A DNA stretch of 5,838 bases from Ignavibacteriaceae bacterium (GCA_025455085.1 JALONF010000140.1:1-5838), one strand, 5' to 3'. Positions 1-4,800 are shown, numbered from the stretch's first letter. Numbers and translations: made by a program. Notes: generated by a model not told the origin, from the letters alone.

Positions 1-429
1 GTCATTTAACCAATCTTTGTGATTTTCACAGAACTGTTCAAAATCTTTTTCGAGTCCATTATGATTGTTTTTAAAATTATTAAAAGCTTTTTTAAGAATA
101 GATTTTTTATACTCTATCGCTTGTCCATAATCTATTTTTTTCGGATCGGACTGCGGAGAATTCTTCAGATCATCTTCCGTCAGAAAATTATCTTCCATTA
201 ATTTTTCTGGGCTGACCAATAATGGATTTCCGGCAAAAGCAGAAAAACATTGATAAGGAGAATCACCGTAACCTGTAGGCCCAAGCGGAAATGTCTGCCA
301 AAGAGTTTGGCCTGCTTCTTTTAAGAAATCAATAAACTTGTAAGCTTCACTACCAAGGTCACCAATACCGAATTTACCGGGAAGAGATGTTGGATGAAGA
401 AGAATACCAGCGCTGCGTTTGAATTGCAT
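1..429 (-). CDS. malQ: 4-alpha-glucanotransferase (amylomaltase), N-terminal part, cut by window edge
   Basis: Cytoplasmic glycoside hydrolase family 77 enzyme that transfers alpha-1,4-glucan segments between maltodextrins, used in maltodextrin and glycogen turnover. The 143 codons present read without a stop from ATG (427-429) to the left edge; the family is usually about 500 residues, so roughly the first 28% is here. The opening RSAGILLHPTSLPGKFGIGD (residues 5-24), then QTLWQTFPLGPTGYGDSPYQ (41-60) and SAFAGNPLL (63-71), are the canonical N-terminal GH77 motifs; the PLGPTGYGDSPYQ loop lines the start of the barrel. The catalytic acids lie further on and cannot be checked. An AAGGAT Shine-Dalgarno sits about 7 bases before the start. 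A terminator for the upstream gene at 507-536 suggests malQ has its own promoter in 430-506, but I see no clear one; a TAnnTTTA-like box there is weak. Identification is secure. Confidence 0.96.
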   Translation of the reverse strand, partial: MQFKRSAGILLHPTSLPGKFGIGDLGSEAYKFIDFLKEAGQTLWQTFPLGPTGYGDSPYQCFSAFAGNPLLVSPEKLMEDNFLTEDDLKNSPQSDPKKIDYGQAIEYKKSILKKAFNNFKNNHNGLEKDFEQFCENHKDWLND

Positions 430-506
430 ATACTATCCTTAAGATTTTTAGGCGTAAAAATACTTATTAGAAAGGCTAAAGAGAAAAAGTGTGAGTTTAA
501 AGAGAA

Positions 507-536
507 AACTCCGCACTAAGTTGATAGTGCGGAGTT
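507..536 (-). terminator. Intrinsic terminator of the outer-membrane protein gene
   Basis: A perfect 12-bp inverted repeat (507-518 with 525-536; core ACTCCGCACTA) around a 6-base loop lies 11 bases after the stop codon of the minus-strand gene ending at 547. Reading along the minus strand, the hairpin is followed directly by TTTTCTCTTT, whereas the plus-strand side has no T run. This orients it as a terminator of the minus transcript and separates that gene from malQ. Confidence 0.88.
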
Positions 537-546
537 AAAGAACTAT

Positions 547-1179
547 TTATTGTAAAGAAAATCCAAAATAAGCATTGACATTAATAACATTGTTTTTCAG
601 ATCCCAAGGGTCAGATGAGTCATCAAAAGTTGTTAATCCCAGAATATATCTTACATCAACACCAACTTCATTTTTCCCGACCATAAAACCAAGTCCGCCT
701 CCGAAGGCCAGAGAAAATTCCGTCGATTTAGTTTCATCCTTAAAGTCATTTTCTTCAGATTGACCTTCAAACTCAACTTTGGATTTTGCTGTCATATTAA
801 AACCGATTGCCGGACCAGCAAAAATCGAGGGTCTGATATTTGAGCCCTCTACAGGTATGAGAAATTTGAAGAGAAGTGGTACTTCAATATAATCAAGTGT
901 TATAGTTAACTCTGCACCACTTTCTGAATAAGTTGCGCCTTTCATCGAATAATATGCCTCTGGCTGGATGGCAAACATTTTGCTGAACTGATACATGAAG
1001 AAAAGCCCGCCTCCAAAGCCAGTCTTAGAATCTAAGCTTTGACCATCCAATATCTGATCTGCATCATCACCACCTATACTTGCAATATTTAGTCCGGCTT
1101 TCGGACCTATCTGCATTTGAGCCAGTGATAATGAAGTGAACGCGGCAAGAATGAAAAAAATCGTAAAAAGCTTTTTCAT
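547..1179 (-). CDS. PorT-like outer-membrane beta-barrel protein
   Basis: Predicted secreted outer-membrane protein of 210 residues, of the small beta-barrel class (PorT / OMP_b-brl type) abundant in Bacteroidota and relatives. Residues 1-20 are a clear Sec signal peptide (MKKLFTIFFILAAFTSLSLA, cleavage likely before Q21). The mature part begins QIGPKAGLNIA, the usual first strand of this family. It continues with alternating hydrophobic/polar strands: GFGGGLFFMYQF (54-65), FAIQPEAYYSMKGATY (69-84), ITLDYIEVPLLFKF (93-106), RPSIFAGPAIGFNM (116-129), EFSLAFGGGLGFMVG (154-168), EVGVDVRYILGLT (171-183) and a C-terminal INVNAYFGFSLQ. The 'YIEVPLLFKF' and 'AGPAIGF' strands are typical of the family. 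An acidic stretch (135-152) is probably an external loop. The Shine-Dalgarno AGGAGAGGAA at 1181-1190 fixes the ATG start. Role and ligand are unknown; members range from structural proteins to secretion accessory proteins. The gene has its own promoter and terminator, so it is monocistronic. Confidence 0.88.
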   Translation of the reverse strand: MKKLFTIFFILAAFTSLSLAQMQIGPKAGLNIASIGGDDADQILDGQSLDSKTGFGGGLFFMYQFSKMFAIQPEAYYSMKGATYSESGAELTITLDYIEVPLLFKFLIPVEGSNIRPSIFAGPAIGFNMTAKSKVEFEGQSEENDFKDETKSTEFSLAFGGGLGFMVGKNEVGVDVRYILGLTTFDDSSDPWDLKNNVINVNAYFGFSLQ

Positions 1180-1225
1180 TTTCCTCTCCTAAATTGTGAG
1201 TAATAAATTATTTAAAGTAGCCAAT

Positions 1226-1258
1226 CAAACTTAAAAAAATTAAGTTTTAAGACACAAA
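1226..1258 (-). promoter_or_regulatory. Bacteroidota-type promoter of the outer-membrane protein gene
   Basis: On the minus strand TTTG (1258-1255, the -33 box) is followed after 21 bases by TAAGTTTG (1233-1226), an exact match to the TAnnTTTG -7 box recognised by the Bacteroidota primary sigma factor. Transcription would begin near 1220, leaving a leader of about 40 bases with the Shine-Dalgarno at its end. Two inverted repeats overlap the two boxes and are listed separately. The assignment is by motif only. Confidence 0.6.
1227..1247. repeat. Inverted repeat over the -7 box (possible operator)
   Basis: AAACTTAA (1227-1234) and TTAAGTTT (1240-1247) are perfect 8-base arms around A5. One arm is most of the minus-strand TAAGTTTG box, and the other gives TAAGTTTT on the plus strand, a 7 of 8 match to the same box. 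It could be a regulator site, or simply A/T-rich symmetry around a promoter. Confidence 0.45.
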
Positions 1259-1266
1259 TATGTGTC
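1251..1266. repeat. Inverted repeat over the -33 box (possible operator)
   Basis: GACACAAATATGTGTC has perfect 6-base arms (GACACA and TGTGTC) around four bases, and it contains the TTTG -33 box of the minus-strand promoter. The G/C content of its arms makes it less likely to be chance than its A/T-only neighbour. A dimeric repressor site is a reasonable guess; no regulator gene is nearby. Confidence 0.45.
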
Positions 1267-1321
1267 AGCATACAAACTCAACAATTAAGCCAGAATATTT
1301 TTATGAAAGAGTCGAAATACC

Positions 1322-1329
1322 TAACTTTG
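1322..1329 (+). promoter_or_regulatory. -7 box of the DedA-family gene
   Basis: TAACTTTG matches the Bacteroidota TAnnTTTG -7 box exactly and lies 21 bases before the start codon, so transcription would begin near 1336 with a leader of about 15 bases that still holds the AGGA ribosome site. No good TTTG lies about 20 bases upstream (only TTATG at 1301-1305), so this is a single-box call. Confidence 0.4.
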
Positions 1330-1341
1330 CGCCTCATTGAA

Positions 1342-1353
1342 AGGAATTAATTG
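1342..1353 (+). promoter_or_regulatory. Ribosome site deciding a UUG start
   Basis: AGGA at 1342-1345 is 5 bases before TTG (1351-1353). The codon directly upstream in frame is TAA (1348-1350), and the next in-frame ATG is at residue 147 of the protein, inside a late membrane segment. TTG is therefore the only workable start that keeps the conserved N-terminus. Confidence 0.8.
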
Positions 1354-1965
1354 AAATTACTTAGAAATCTTTACGACTGGGTACTCCACTGGTCTCAGAC
1401 CAAGTATGGAACTTTGGCACTATTTCTTCTTGCTTTTACCGAGTCATCCTTCTTCCCGATTCCGCCCGACGCCCTTCTTATTGCACTTGTTCTCGGTTCA
1501 TCCAAAAAAGCTTTTAAGTTTGCCACAGTATGCTTAATTGGTTCTGTTACCGGTGCTTTATTTGGATATGCAATTGGTCACTATTTGTGGTGGACGCCTT
1601 CAAATGAGTTTACCGGAATCGCAAATTTTTTCTTCAATAATATCCCAAGTTTCACTCCCGAAACTTTTTATGATATTCAAAAATTATATGTTGATTACGA
1701 TTTCTGGATTATTTTCACCGCAGGATTTACACCACTACCATATAAAGTAATAACTATTTCTTCGGGTGCTTTTAATATTAATCTTGTGATGTTCATTGTG
1801 GCTTCAGTTATTAGCCGGGGAGCCCGTTTCTTTCTGGTTGCTGCATTAATCTGGAAGTTTGGACCACAGATAAAATTATTTATTGATAAATATTTTAACT
1901 GGCTTGCAATCGCTTTCACTGTTTTGCTGATCGGTGGTTTTATTGCAATCAAATATCTATTATAA
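1351..1965 (+). CDS. YqaA-like DedA/VTT family inner-membrane protein
   Basis: Polytopic inner-membrane protein of 204 residues in the DedA/VTT (SNARE-associated) superfamily, YqaA branch. DedA proteins are linked to membrane-lipid homeostasis, and some members scramble or translocate lipid carriers; the role of the YqaA branch is not established. Visible signatures are FTESSFFPIPPDALLIALVL (29-48), with the acidic residue and PxPPD re-entrant motif; a glycine-rich helix SVTGALFGYAIGHYL (65-79); then FTAGFTPLPYKVITISSGAF (122-141), with the second re-entrant TPLPYK motif; and SRGARFFLVAALIWKFGP (155-172), with the conserved arginines. A final TM spans about 184-203. Length fits the family. 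The start is UUG, preceded by AGGA. It is transcribed away from the beta-barrel gene, and the 180 bases after it hold no gene and no clear terminator. Substrate and partner cannot be told from sequence. Confidence 0.9.
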   Translation: MKLLRNLYDWVLHWSQTKYGTLALFLLAFTESSFFPIPPDALLIALVLGSSKKAFKFATVCLIGSVTGALFGYAIGHYLWWTPSNEFTGIANFFFNNIPSFTPETFYDIQKLYVDYDFWIIFTAGFTPLPYKVITISSGAFNINLVMFIVASVISRGARFFLVAALIWKFGPQIKLFIDKYFNWLAIAFTVLLIGGFIAIKYLL

Positions 1966-2026
1966 TTTATCTTAAAATTTTATCTAATATCATTTGCTAC
2001 TTGCCAATTGAATTAATATTCAAGCC

Positions 2027-2058
2027 TTTGACAATTATCCTTTCACTTATTACATTTC
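2027..2058 (+). promoter_or_regulatory. Candidate promoter of the GYD-domain gene
   Basis: TTTG (2027-2030), then 20 bases, then TACATTTC (2051-2058), which differs from TAnnTTTG only in the last base. The same stretch also reads as a sigma70-like TTGACA (2028-2033) with TACATT 17 bases on. Either way a start near 2064 would give a leader of about 80 bases. It is the best candidate in the gene-free 1966-2145 interval, where I see nothing else convincing. Confidence 0.35.
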
Positions 2059-2145
2059 AATCAAGATTACAACTCATACTGTAAAAGTTTGAGTAGTATG
2101 CTTAATTTAATTTGAAACCAAAAATAATTCGGAAAGGATTAAGCA

Positions 2146-2445
2146 ATGAAAACATACGTTATGCTCACAAAACTCTCCCCGGAATCTTCGAAGCAAATGA
2201 AAGATCGTGCAAAACTCGGAAGGCATTGGCTGGACCAGGTTAAACATAAATGCCCGGAAGTTAAATTTATTGCCCATTATGCTTTGCTGGGTCATTATGA
2301 TTTTCTTGATATCTATGAAGCGCCTGATGAAGAAACTGCTGCAAAGGTTTCGATGATCAGTTTATCTAACGGCGCTTTCCAGGCAGAGAGTTTATCTGCT
2401 ATTCCTTATAAAAGATTTCTAGAATTAGCAGATGAAATATCCTAG
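2146..2445 (+). CDS. GYD-domain protein (small ferredoxin-like-fold protein)
   Basis: Soluble 99-residue protein with the layout of the GYD domain family (PF08734), a compact alpha/beta domain of unknown biochemical role, often found as a lone small protein. Visible features are an N-terminal strand YVMLTKLSPES (4-14), a helix with lysines (15-35), a second strand VKFIAHYALLGHYDFLDIYE (39-58) containing the family's G-x-YD element as GHYD (49-52), the usual EAPDEETAAKVSM turn and helix (58-70), and a closing strand AESLSAIPYKRFLEL (80-94). The motif is normally GRYD or GxYD, so GHYD is within range. No signal peptide, membrane segment or metal-binding cluster is seen. The start is supported by AAAGGA 7 bases upstream. 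It is followed 117 bases later by the deacylase gene in the same direction; co-transcription is possible but not shown. Confidence 0.8.
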   Translation: MKTYVMLTKLSPESSKQMKDRAKLGRHWLDQVKHKCPEVKFIAHYALLGHYDFLDIYEAPDEETAAKVSMISLSNGAFQAESLSAIPYKRFLELADEIS

Positions 2446-2454
2446 TTTAAAATC

Positions 2455-2524
2455 TTTCTCTTACTCCTAATCCTACTCTTAATCATTTAAGTAGAATAAC
2501 AAGTATGATTACGATTAAGAAGGA
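2455..2524. repeat. Imperfect hexamer array with inverted partner (hairpin)
   Basis: Between the GYD and deacylase genes the plus strand has consecutive six-base units TTTCTC, TTACTC, CTAATC, CTACTC and TTAATC (2455-2484). After a gap come units of the opposite sense, GATTAC and GATTAA (2507-2518). The two halves can pair: 2480-2486 with 2505-2511 form seven uninterrupted pairs, with broken pairing extending to 2471/2520 and an 18-base loop. It is not a standard terminator, as no T run follows on the plus strand. Function unknown. Confidence 0.5.
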
Positions 2525-2549
2525 ACAAATAGAAAAGTATAATAATCTT

Positions 2550-2557
2550 AAAGGAGG
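2550..2557 (+). promoter_or_regulatory. Near-perfect Shine-Dalgarno of the deacylase gene
   Basis: AAAGGAGG ends 5 bases before the ATG at 2563. It is the strongest ribosome site in the window, in contrast to the LOG-like and lhgO genes, which have essentially none, so this small protein is probably translated efficiently. Confidence 0.8.
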
Positions 2558-2562
2558 GATTT

Positions 2563-3036
2563 ATGCCATCAAAAAAACTAAAATCATTTCTGGATGAGAA
2601 TAAGGTTAAGTATATCTCTATCCAGCACTCATCTGCGTATACCGCACAGGAGATTGCGGCAATTGCACATATTCCCGGGAAAGATCTTGCCAAAACAGTC
2701 ATAATAAAAATAGATGGGAAGATGGCGATGGCTGTCTTGCCTGCTTCATACAAGGTTAGCTTTGATAATTTAAAAAATCTTCTTGGGGCAAAAGAGGTTC
2801 GATTGGCTTATGAGCAGGAATTCATGGACAAATTTCCTGATTGCGAAGTTGGGGCCATGCCGCCTTTTGGGAACATCTATGGAATGGACGTCTTTGTAGC
2901 TGAAAGTCTTGCTGAAGATGAAGAAATTGCTTTTAACGCATGCAATCATACGGAGCTGATAAAAATGAACTTCAGTGATTTTGAAAAACTTGTAAAACCA
3001 AAAAGAATTAAGTTTTCTGTTCCCAGCAAGATTTGA
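2563..3036 (+). CDS. YbaK/EbsC-family aminoacyl-tRNA deacylase (trans-editing)
   Basis: Free-standing cytoplasmic editing enzyme of 157 residues that hydrolyses mischarged aminoacyl-tRNA; the family is related to the INS editing domain of bacterial prolyl-tRNA synthetase. Length matches single-domain members. The domain runs nearly end to end: an N-terminal helix with VKYISIQHSSAYTAQEIA (15-32), then GKDLAKTVIIKIDGKMAMAV (39-58) with the invariant lysine as K44, the FDNLKNLLGAKEVRLA segment (67-82), the glycine/proline loop GAMPPFG (97-103), the strand MDVFVAESLAEDEEIAFNAC (108-127), and the closing HTELIKMNFSDFEKLVKP (129-146). The PPFG loop is closer to the GAxPPFG subgroup (as in the YeaK-like branch) than to the GxSPxGQ form of E. 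coli YbaK. The substrate (Cys-, Ala-, Ser- or Thr-tRNA) therefore cannot be assigned, and I give no symbol. It is convergent with the next gene, with only 29 bases between stops and no terminator visible. Confidence 0.9.
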   Translation: MPSKKLKSFLDENKVKYISIQHSSAYTAQEIAAIAHIPGKDLAKTVIIKIDGKMAMAVLPASYKVSFDNLKNLLGAKEVRLAYEQEFMDKFPDCEVGAMPPFGNIYGMDVFVAESLAEDEEIAFNACNHTELIKMNFSDFEKLVKPKRIKFSVPSKI

Positions 3037-3065
3037 GTTCAACAATTCTTTTATGAATGATAAAT

Positions 3066-3605
3066 TCAGGAAGGAGTATTAGCCAGACTCTCTTTAAGGT
3101 ATTGAACGATTTCATCAATTGTATTGAATGCTTTAACCATATCAGTAGGTCTTCCTTCAAGCTTCATTTGCTGGTTCATTTCAGAAACAATCGTCTTCCA
3201 GATTGATGAGTGACATGCAACTGGCTTAATTCTCATCAAATCTTTGTTTGCGTATTCCCAGGCAGCGGCAAGTTCAAGCAAAGTTCCCGTTCCGCCTTGC
3301 AGCACAACAAAACCATCACCAAGTCCGATCAGTTTATCAATTCTTTCAAAGAGTGTAATGCATTTAATTTCTTTGGTGATGTATACGTTAGTATGTCTTC
3401 CCCACAAATCAACCGTAACACCGATTGCTTCTCCGCCGCCTTCAACTGCACCTCTGGATGCGGCTTCCATTACTCCATTGAATCCACCCGTGCAAATATC
3501 AAAGCCATTTATTGCAAGCTTCTTTCCAAGATTATAAGCTATATGATATTGGTCCTCATTATTTATCGGCTTTGAACTGCCGAATATCGTTATGATCTTT
3601 TTCAT
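3066..3605 (-). CDS. LOG-like (lysine decarboxylase-like fold) protein with QGGTGT motif
   Basis: Rossmann-fold protein of 179 residues related to the LOG family, whose best-known members cleave cytokinin ribotides or other nucleoside monophosphates at the N-glycosidic bond. Visible features are a nucleotide-binding first strand ITIFGSSKP (5-13), the GGFNGVMEAASRGA element (40-53) with conserved GGxxGVM and R51, FERIDKLI (87-94), and VVLQGGTGTLLELAAAWEY (100-118), which corresponds to the PGGxGTxxE signature. The glutamate (E111) and the GGxGT loop are kept, but the leading proline is replaced by glutamine (Q103). The branch resembles TIGR00725/SLOG-type bacterial proteins whose substrate is unknown, so a phosphoribohydrolase role is only a possibility. 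There is no signal peptide or membrane segment. The ATG (3603-3605) has no Shine-Dalgarno, only an A/T-rich leader. The 42 bases up to the terminator at 3648 contain TATATTTC (3637-3630), a weak -7-like box. Confidence 0.82.
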   Translation of the reverse strand: MKKIITIFGSSKPINNEDQYHIAYNLGKKLAINGFDICTGGFNGVMEAASRGAVEGGGEAIGVTVDLWGRHTNVYITKEIKCITLFERIDKLIGLGDGFVVLQGGTGTLLELAAAWEYANKDLMRIKPVACHSSIWKTIVSEMNQQMKLEGRPTDMVKAFNTIDEIVQYLKESLANTPS

Positions 3606-3643
3606 ACTAAAAAATATTTATTTTCTTGCGAAATATAAGCAAT

Positions 3644-3678
3644 AAAAAAATCCGCAGCCTTCTTCAGACTACGGATTT
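3644..3678 (-). terminator. Intrinsic terminator of the two-TM/YceI operon
   Basis: Read on the minus strand, 3678-3666 pairs with 3660-3648 as a continuous 13-bp RNA stem around a 5-base loop, followed by a run of seven T (3650-3644, overlapping the stem foot). Two of the pairs are G-U, which become C-A mismatches in plus-strand RNA, so the hairpin is well formed only in the minus transcript. It lies 25 bases after the YceI stop. Confidence 0.9.
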
Positions 3679-3703
3679 AATAGTTAAAATATATTAAAAT
3701 AAA

Positions 3704-4333
3704 TTACTTGGCGTTTGAGCCACGAAGTGTTGCAGTAATCTCTATTTCGTCTGCAACCTTTTGTCCGACAACCATATTTTCAACTTCAAAGTCTGATAGC
3801 GCAATATTGAATTTTGCCTGAACACCCAACAGGTCACCAGGTGCAAATTGCTTTGTCTGCTCACTCGCATCAAGATAAGTTAATGTAACATCTGCAACTG
3901 TTTCTTTAGTAACACCATGAACTGTAAAGTCTCCGGTTACTTTTACATCAAGCTTATTATCTGCGGCAACTTTAACATCGCCAACTTTCTTTATTGAAAA
4001 AGTAATTTCAGGATATTTATCTGCATTTAACCAGTTTTCACTTCTAAGATGCTCATCTCTTAAATCAATTGCCGTTTTTATTGAAGCAACTGAAATAGTG
4101 ATTGAGCCTTTCATTGATTTAATGTCAGCTACATTTAAGGTAACTTTTCCTTTTACATCATTTGAAATGCCGGTTATATCTTCAAGGGGGGTGGTGCTGA
4201 AAAATTTAACCTGATTTCTTTTGTCTTCGAAATTGAATGTCTGCTCACCCGTGGCTTTAACTTTGAAGCCTTGAGCGAAAGACATCGATACTGCAGCAAG
4301 CAGTAAGATGAATGTTTTGATTATTGTATTCAT
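3704..4333 (-). CDS. YceI-family secreted lipid-binding (lipocalin-like) protein
   Basis: Exported protein of 209 residues with the YceI fold (PF04264), an eight-stranded lipocalin-like barrel known in some members to hold a polyisoprenoid or other hydrophobic ligand. Residues 1-20 are a signal peptide (MNTIIKTFILLLAAVSMSFA, cleavage likely before Q21), so it acts in the periplasm. No lipobox cysteine is present. Family signatures are VKFFSTTPLEDITGISNDVKG (42-62), SIKTAIDLRDEHLRSENWLN (84-103) followed by ADKYPEITF (104-112), the central GDFTVHGVTKETV (134-146), and the C-terminal strand pair LGVQAKFNIALSDF (169-182) and ADEIEITATLRG (194-205). Its start codon overlaps the stop of the preceding gene (ATGA), and its AAAGGAG ribosome site is inside that gene's last codons, so the two are translationally coupled. 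Length and domain are intact. The natural ligand cannot be inferred; the partner membrane protein suggests a shared task at the inner membrane. Confidence 0.95.
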   Translation of the reverse strand: MNTIIKTFILLLAAVSMSFAQGFKVKATGEQTFNFEDKRNQVKFFSTTPLEDITGISNDVKGKVTLNVADIKSMKGSITISVASIKTAIDLRDEHLRSENWLNADKYPEITFSIKKVGDVKVAADNKLDVKVTGDFTVHGVTKETVADVTLTYLDASEQTKQFAPGDLLGVQAKFNIALSDFEVENMVVGQKVADEIEITATLRGSNAK

Positions 4334-4620
4334 TTTTTCTCCTTTGTTTTTTTTGATTTGAATATAAAAAATAAAATTGCTGATATAGCTACTATGACTC
4401 CGGAAATAACCGCAGTATGCGGTAGAAGTCCAAGTATAAACTTTTCCTGATAAACTTTTTGCGGCTCTAAGCCAAGAGCTTTATCAAGTTCTGATATCTC
4501 CTGCTCTACCCAAATTCCATCTTTAGATAATATTTCTCCTCCACTTGCAAGCCACCATACGAGAACAACTGCAATAAGAATTAGTGCTAACAGGATGATG
4601 TATTTTTGTTTGCTGTTCAT
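4330..4620 (-). CDS. Small two-TM membrane protein of unknown function, coupled to YceI
   Basis: I do not recognise a named family. The 96-residue product has a short basic start (MNSKQK), a strong first membrane helix (about 7-25, YIILLALILIAVVLVWWLA), a mostly polar middle of about 42 residues (26-67, including GGEILSKDGIWVEQEISELD), a second helix (about 68-88) and a very basic tail KSKKTKEKK. Positive charge at both ends predicts both termini in the cytoplasm and the middle segment in the periplasm, the compartment where the YceI product would be. There is no cysteine and no haem or metal motif. The first helix is not followed by a cleavage site, so it is an anchor rather than a signal peptide. 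It is the first gene of the operon and shares ATGA with the YceI start. It could be a docking or assembly partner for YceI, but this is inferred only from linkage. The ribosome site is weak (CGGA). That it is a real gene is supported by the overlap and composition. Confidence 0.8.
   Translation of the reverse strand: MNSKQKYIILLALILIAVVLVWWLASGGEILSKDGIWVEQEISELDKALGLEPQKVYQEKFILGLLPHTAVISGVIVAISAILFFIFKSKKTKEKK
4339..4345 (-). promoter_or_regulatory. Shine-Dalgarno embedded in the upstream gene's 3' end
   Basis: AAAGGAG on the minus strand is encoded by the Lys-Glu codons near the C-terminus of the 96-residue gene and lies 5 bases before the YceI ATG. With the ATGA overlap at 4333-4330, it supports re-initiation at YceI by ribosomes finishing the first gene. 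Confidence 0.75.
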
Positions 4621-4737
4621 ATTAAATCCGTAATTGGTTTAATTTATTAATTATCTAAATTTTAATTGACGATTTTAATAATATCGAGTAATGATTAAAT
4701 ATTTAATTTAGCAGATGTGATGATTACTTAATGAAAA

Positions 4738-4760
4738 TAACATTTCTATGTTACAACATA
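4738..4760. repeat. Overlapping inverted repeats before lhgO (possible operator)
   Basis: TAACAT (4738-4743) pairs with ATGTTA (4748-4753), and the same central arm read as TATGTT (4747-4752) pairs with AACATA (4755-4760), leaving a two-base centre. The second element, TATGTTACAACATA, is a compact two-fold symmetric 14-mer ending 40 bases before the lhgO start codon. This is a plausible place for a transcriptional regulator, but the composition is A/T-rich and no regulator gene is seen. The rest of the 4621-4800 divergent gap shows no clear TAnnTTTG promoter on either strand. Confidence 0.4.
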
Positions 4761-4800
4761 AGTTCCTAAAATTCAAGACATATGTAGATTAAAACAAAGA

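Noticed and set aside
19..201. Open plus-strand reading opposite malQ, rich in Phe and Ile
   Set aside because: It looks like a hydrophobic peptide only because it mirrors Lys/Asn-rich malQ codons. The minus frame carries unmistakable GH77 motifs.
1695..1952. Open minus-strand reading inside the DedA-family gene
   Set aside because: It lies wholly antisense to conserved membrane segments and has no independent coding signal.
2008..2023. TTGAAT-N4-ATTCAA inverted repeat after the DedA-family gene
   Set aside because: The stem is only 6 bp, weak in G/C, lies 43 bases after the stop and is not followed by a T run, so it does not qualify as a terminator.
2538..2543. TATAAT resembling a sigma70 -10 box before the deacylase gene
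   Set aside because: Transcription from it would begin about 13 bases before the ATG, at the Shine-Dalgarno itself. The -35 position reads only TTAAGA, and A/T-rich sequence yields TATAAT easily.
3037..3065. Possible bidirectional terminator between the convergent deacylase and LOG-like genes
   Set aside because: Only a 4-bp ATTC/GAAT pairing exists in the 29 bases, too weak to call.
3244..3537. Open plus-strand reading opposite the LOG-like gene
   Set aside because: It is the antisense of a gene with clear family motifs. Its product is a proline/serine-rich string with no domain, ribosome site or plausible start.
4694..4707. Perfect 14-base palindrome ATTAAATATTTAAT in the lhgO divergent gap
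   Set aside because: It contains only A and T in a very A/T-rich interval, so symmetry is expected by chance. No promoter element is near enough to give it meaning.
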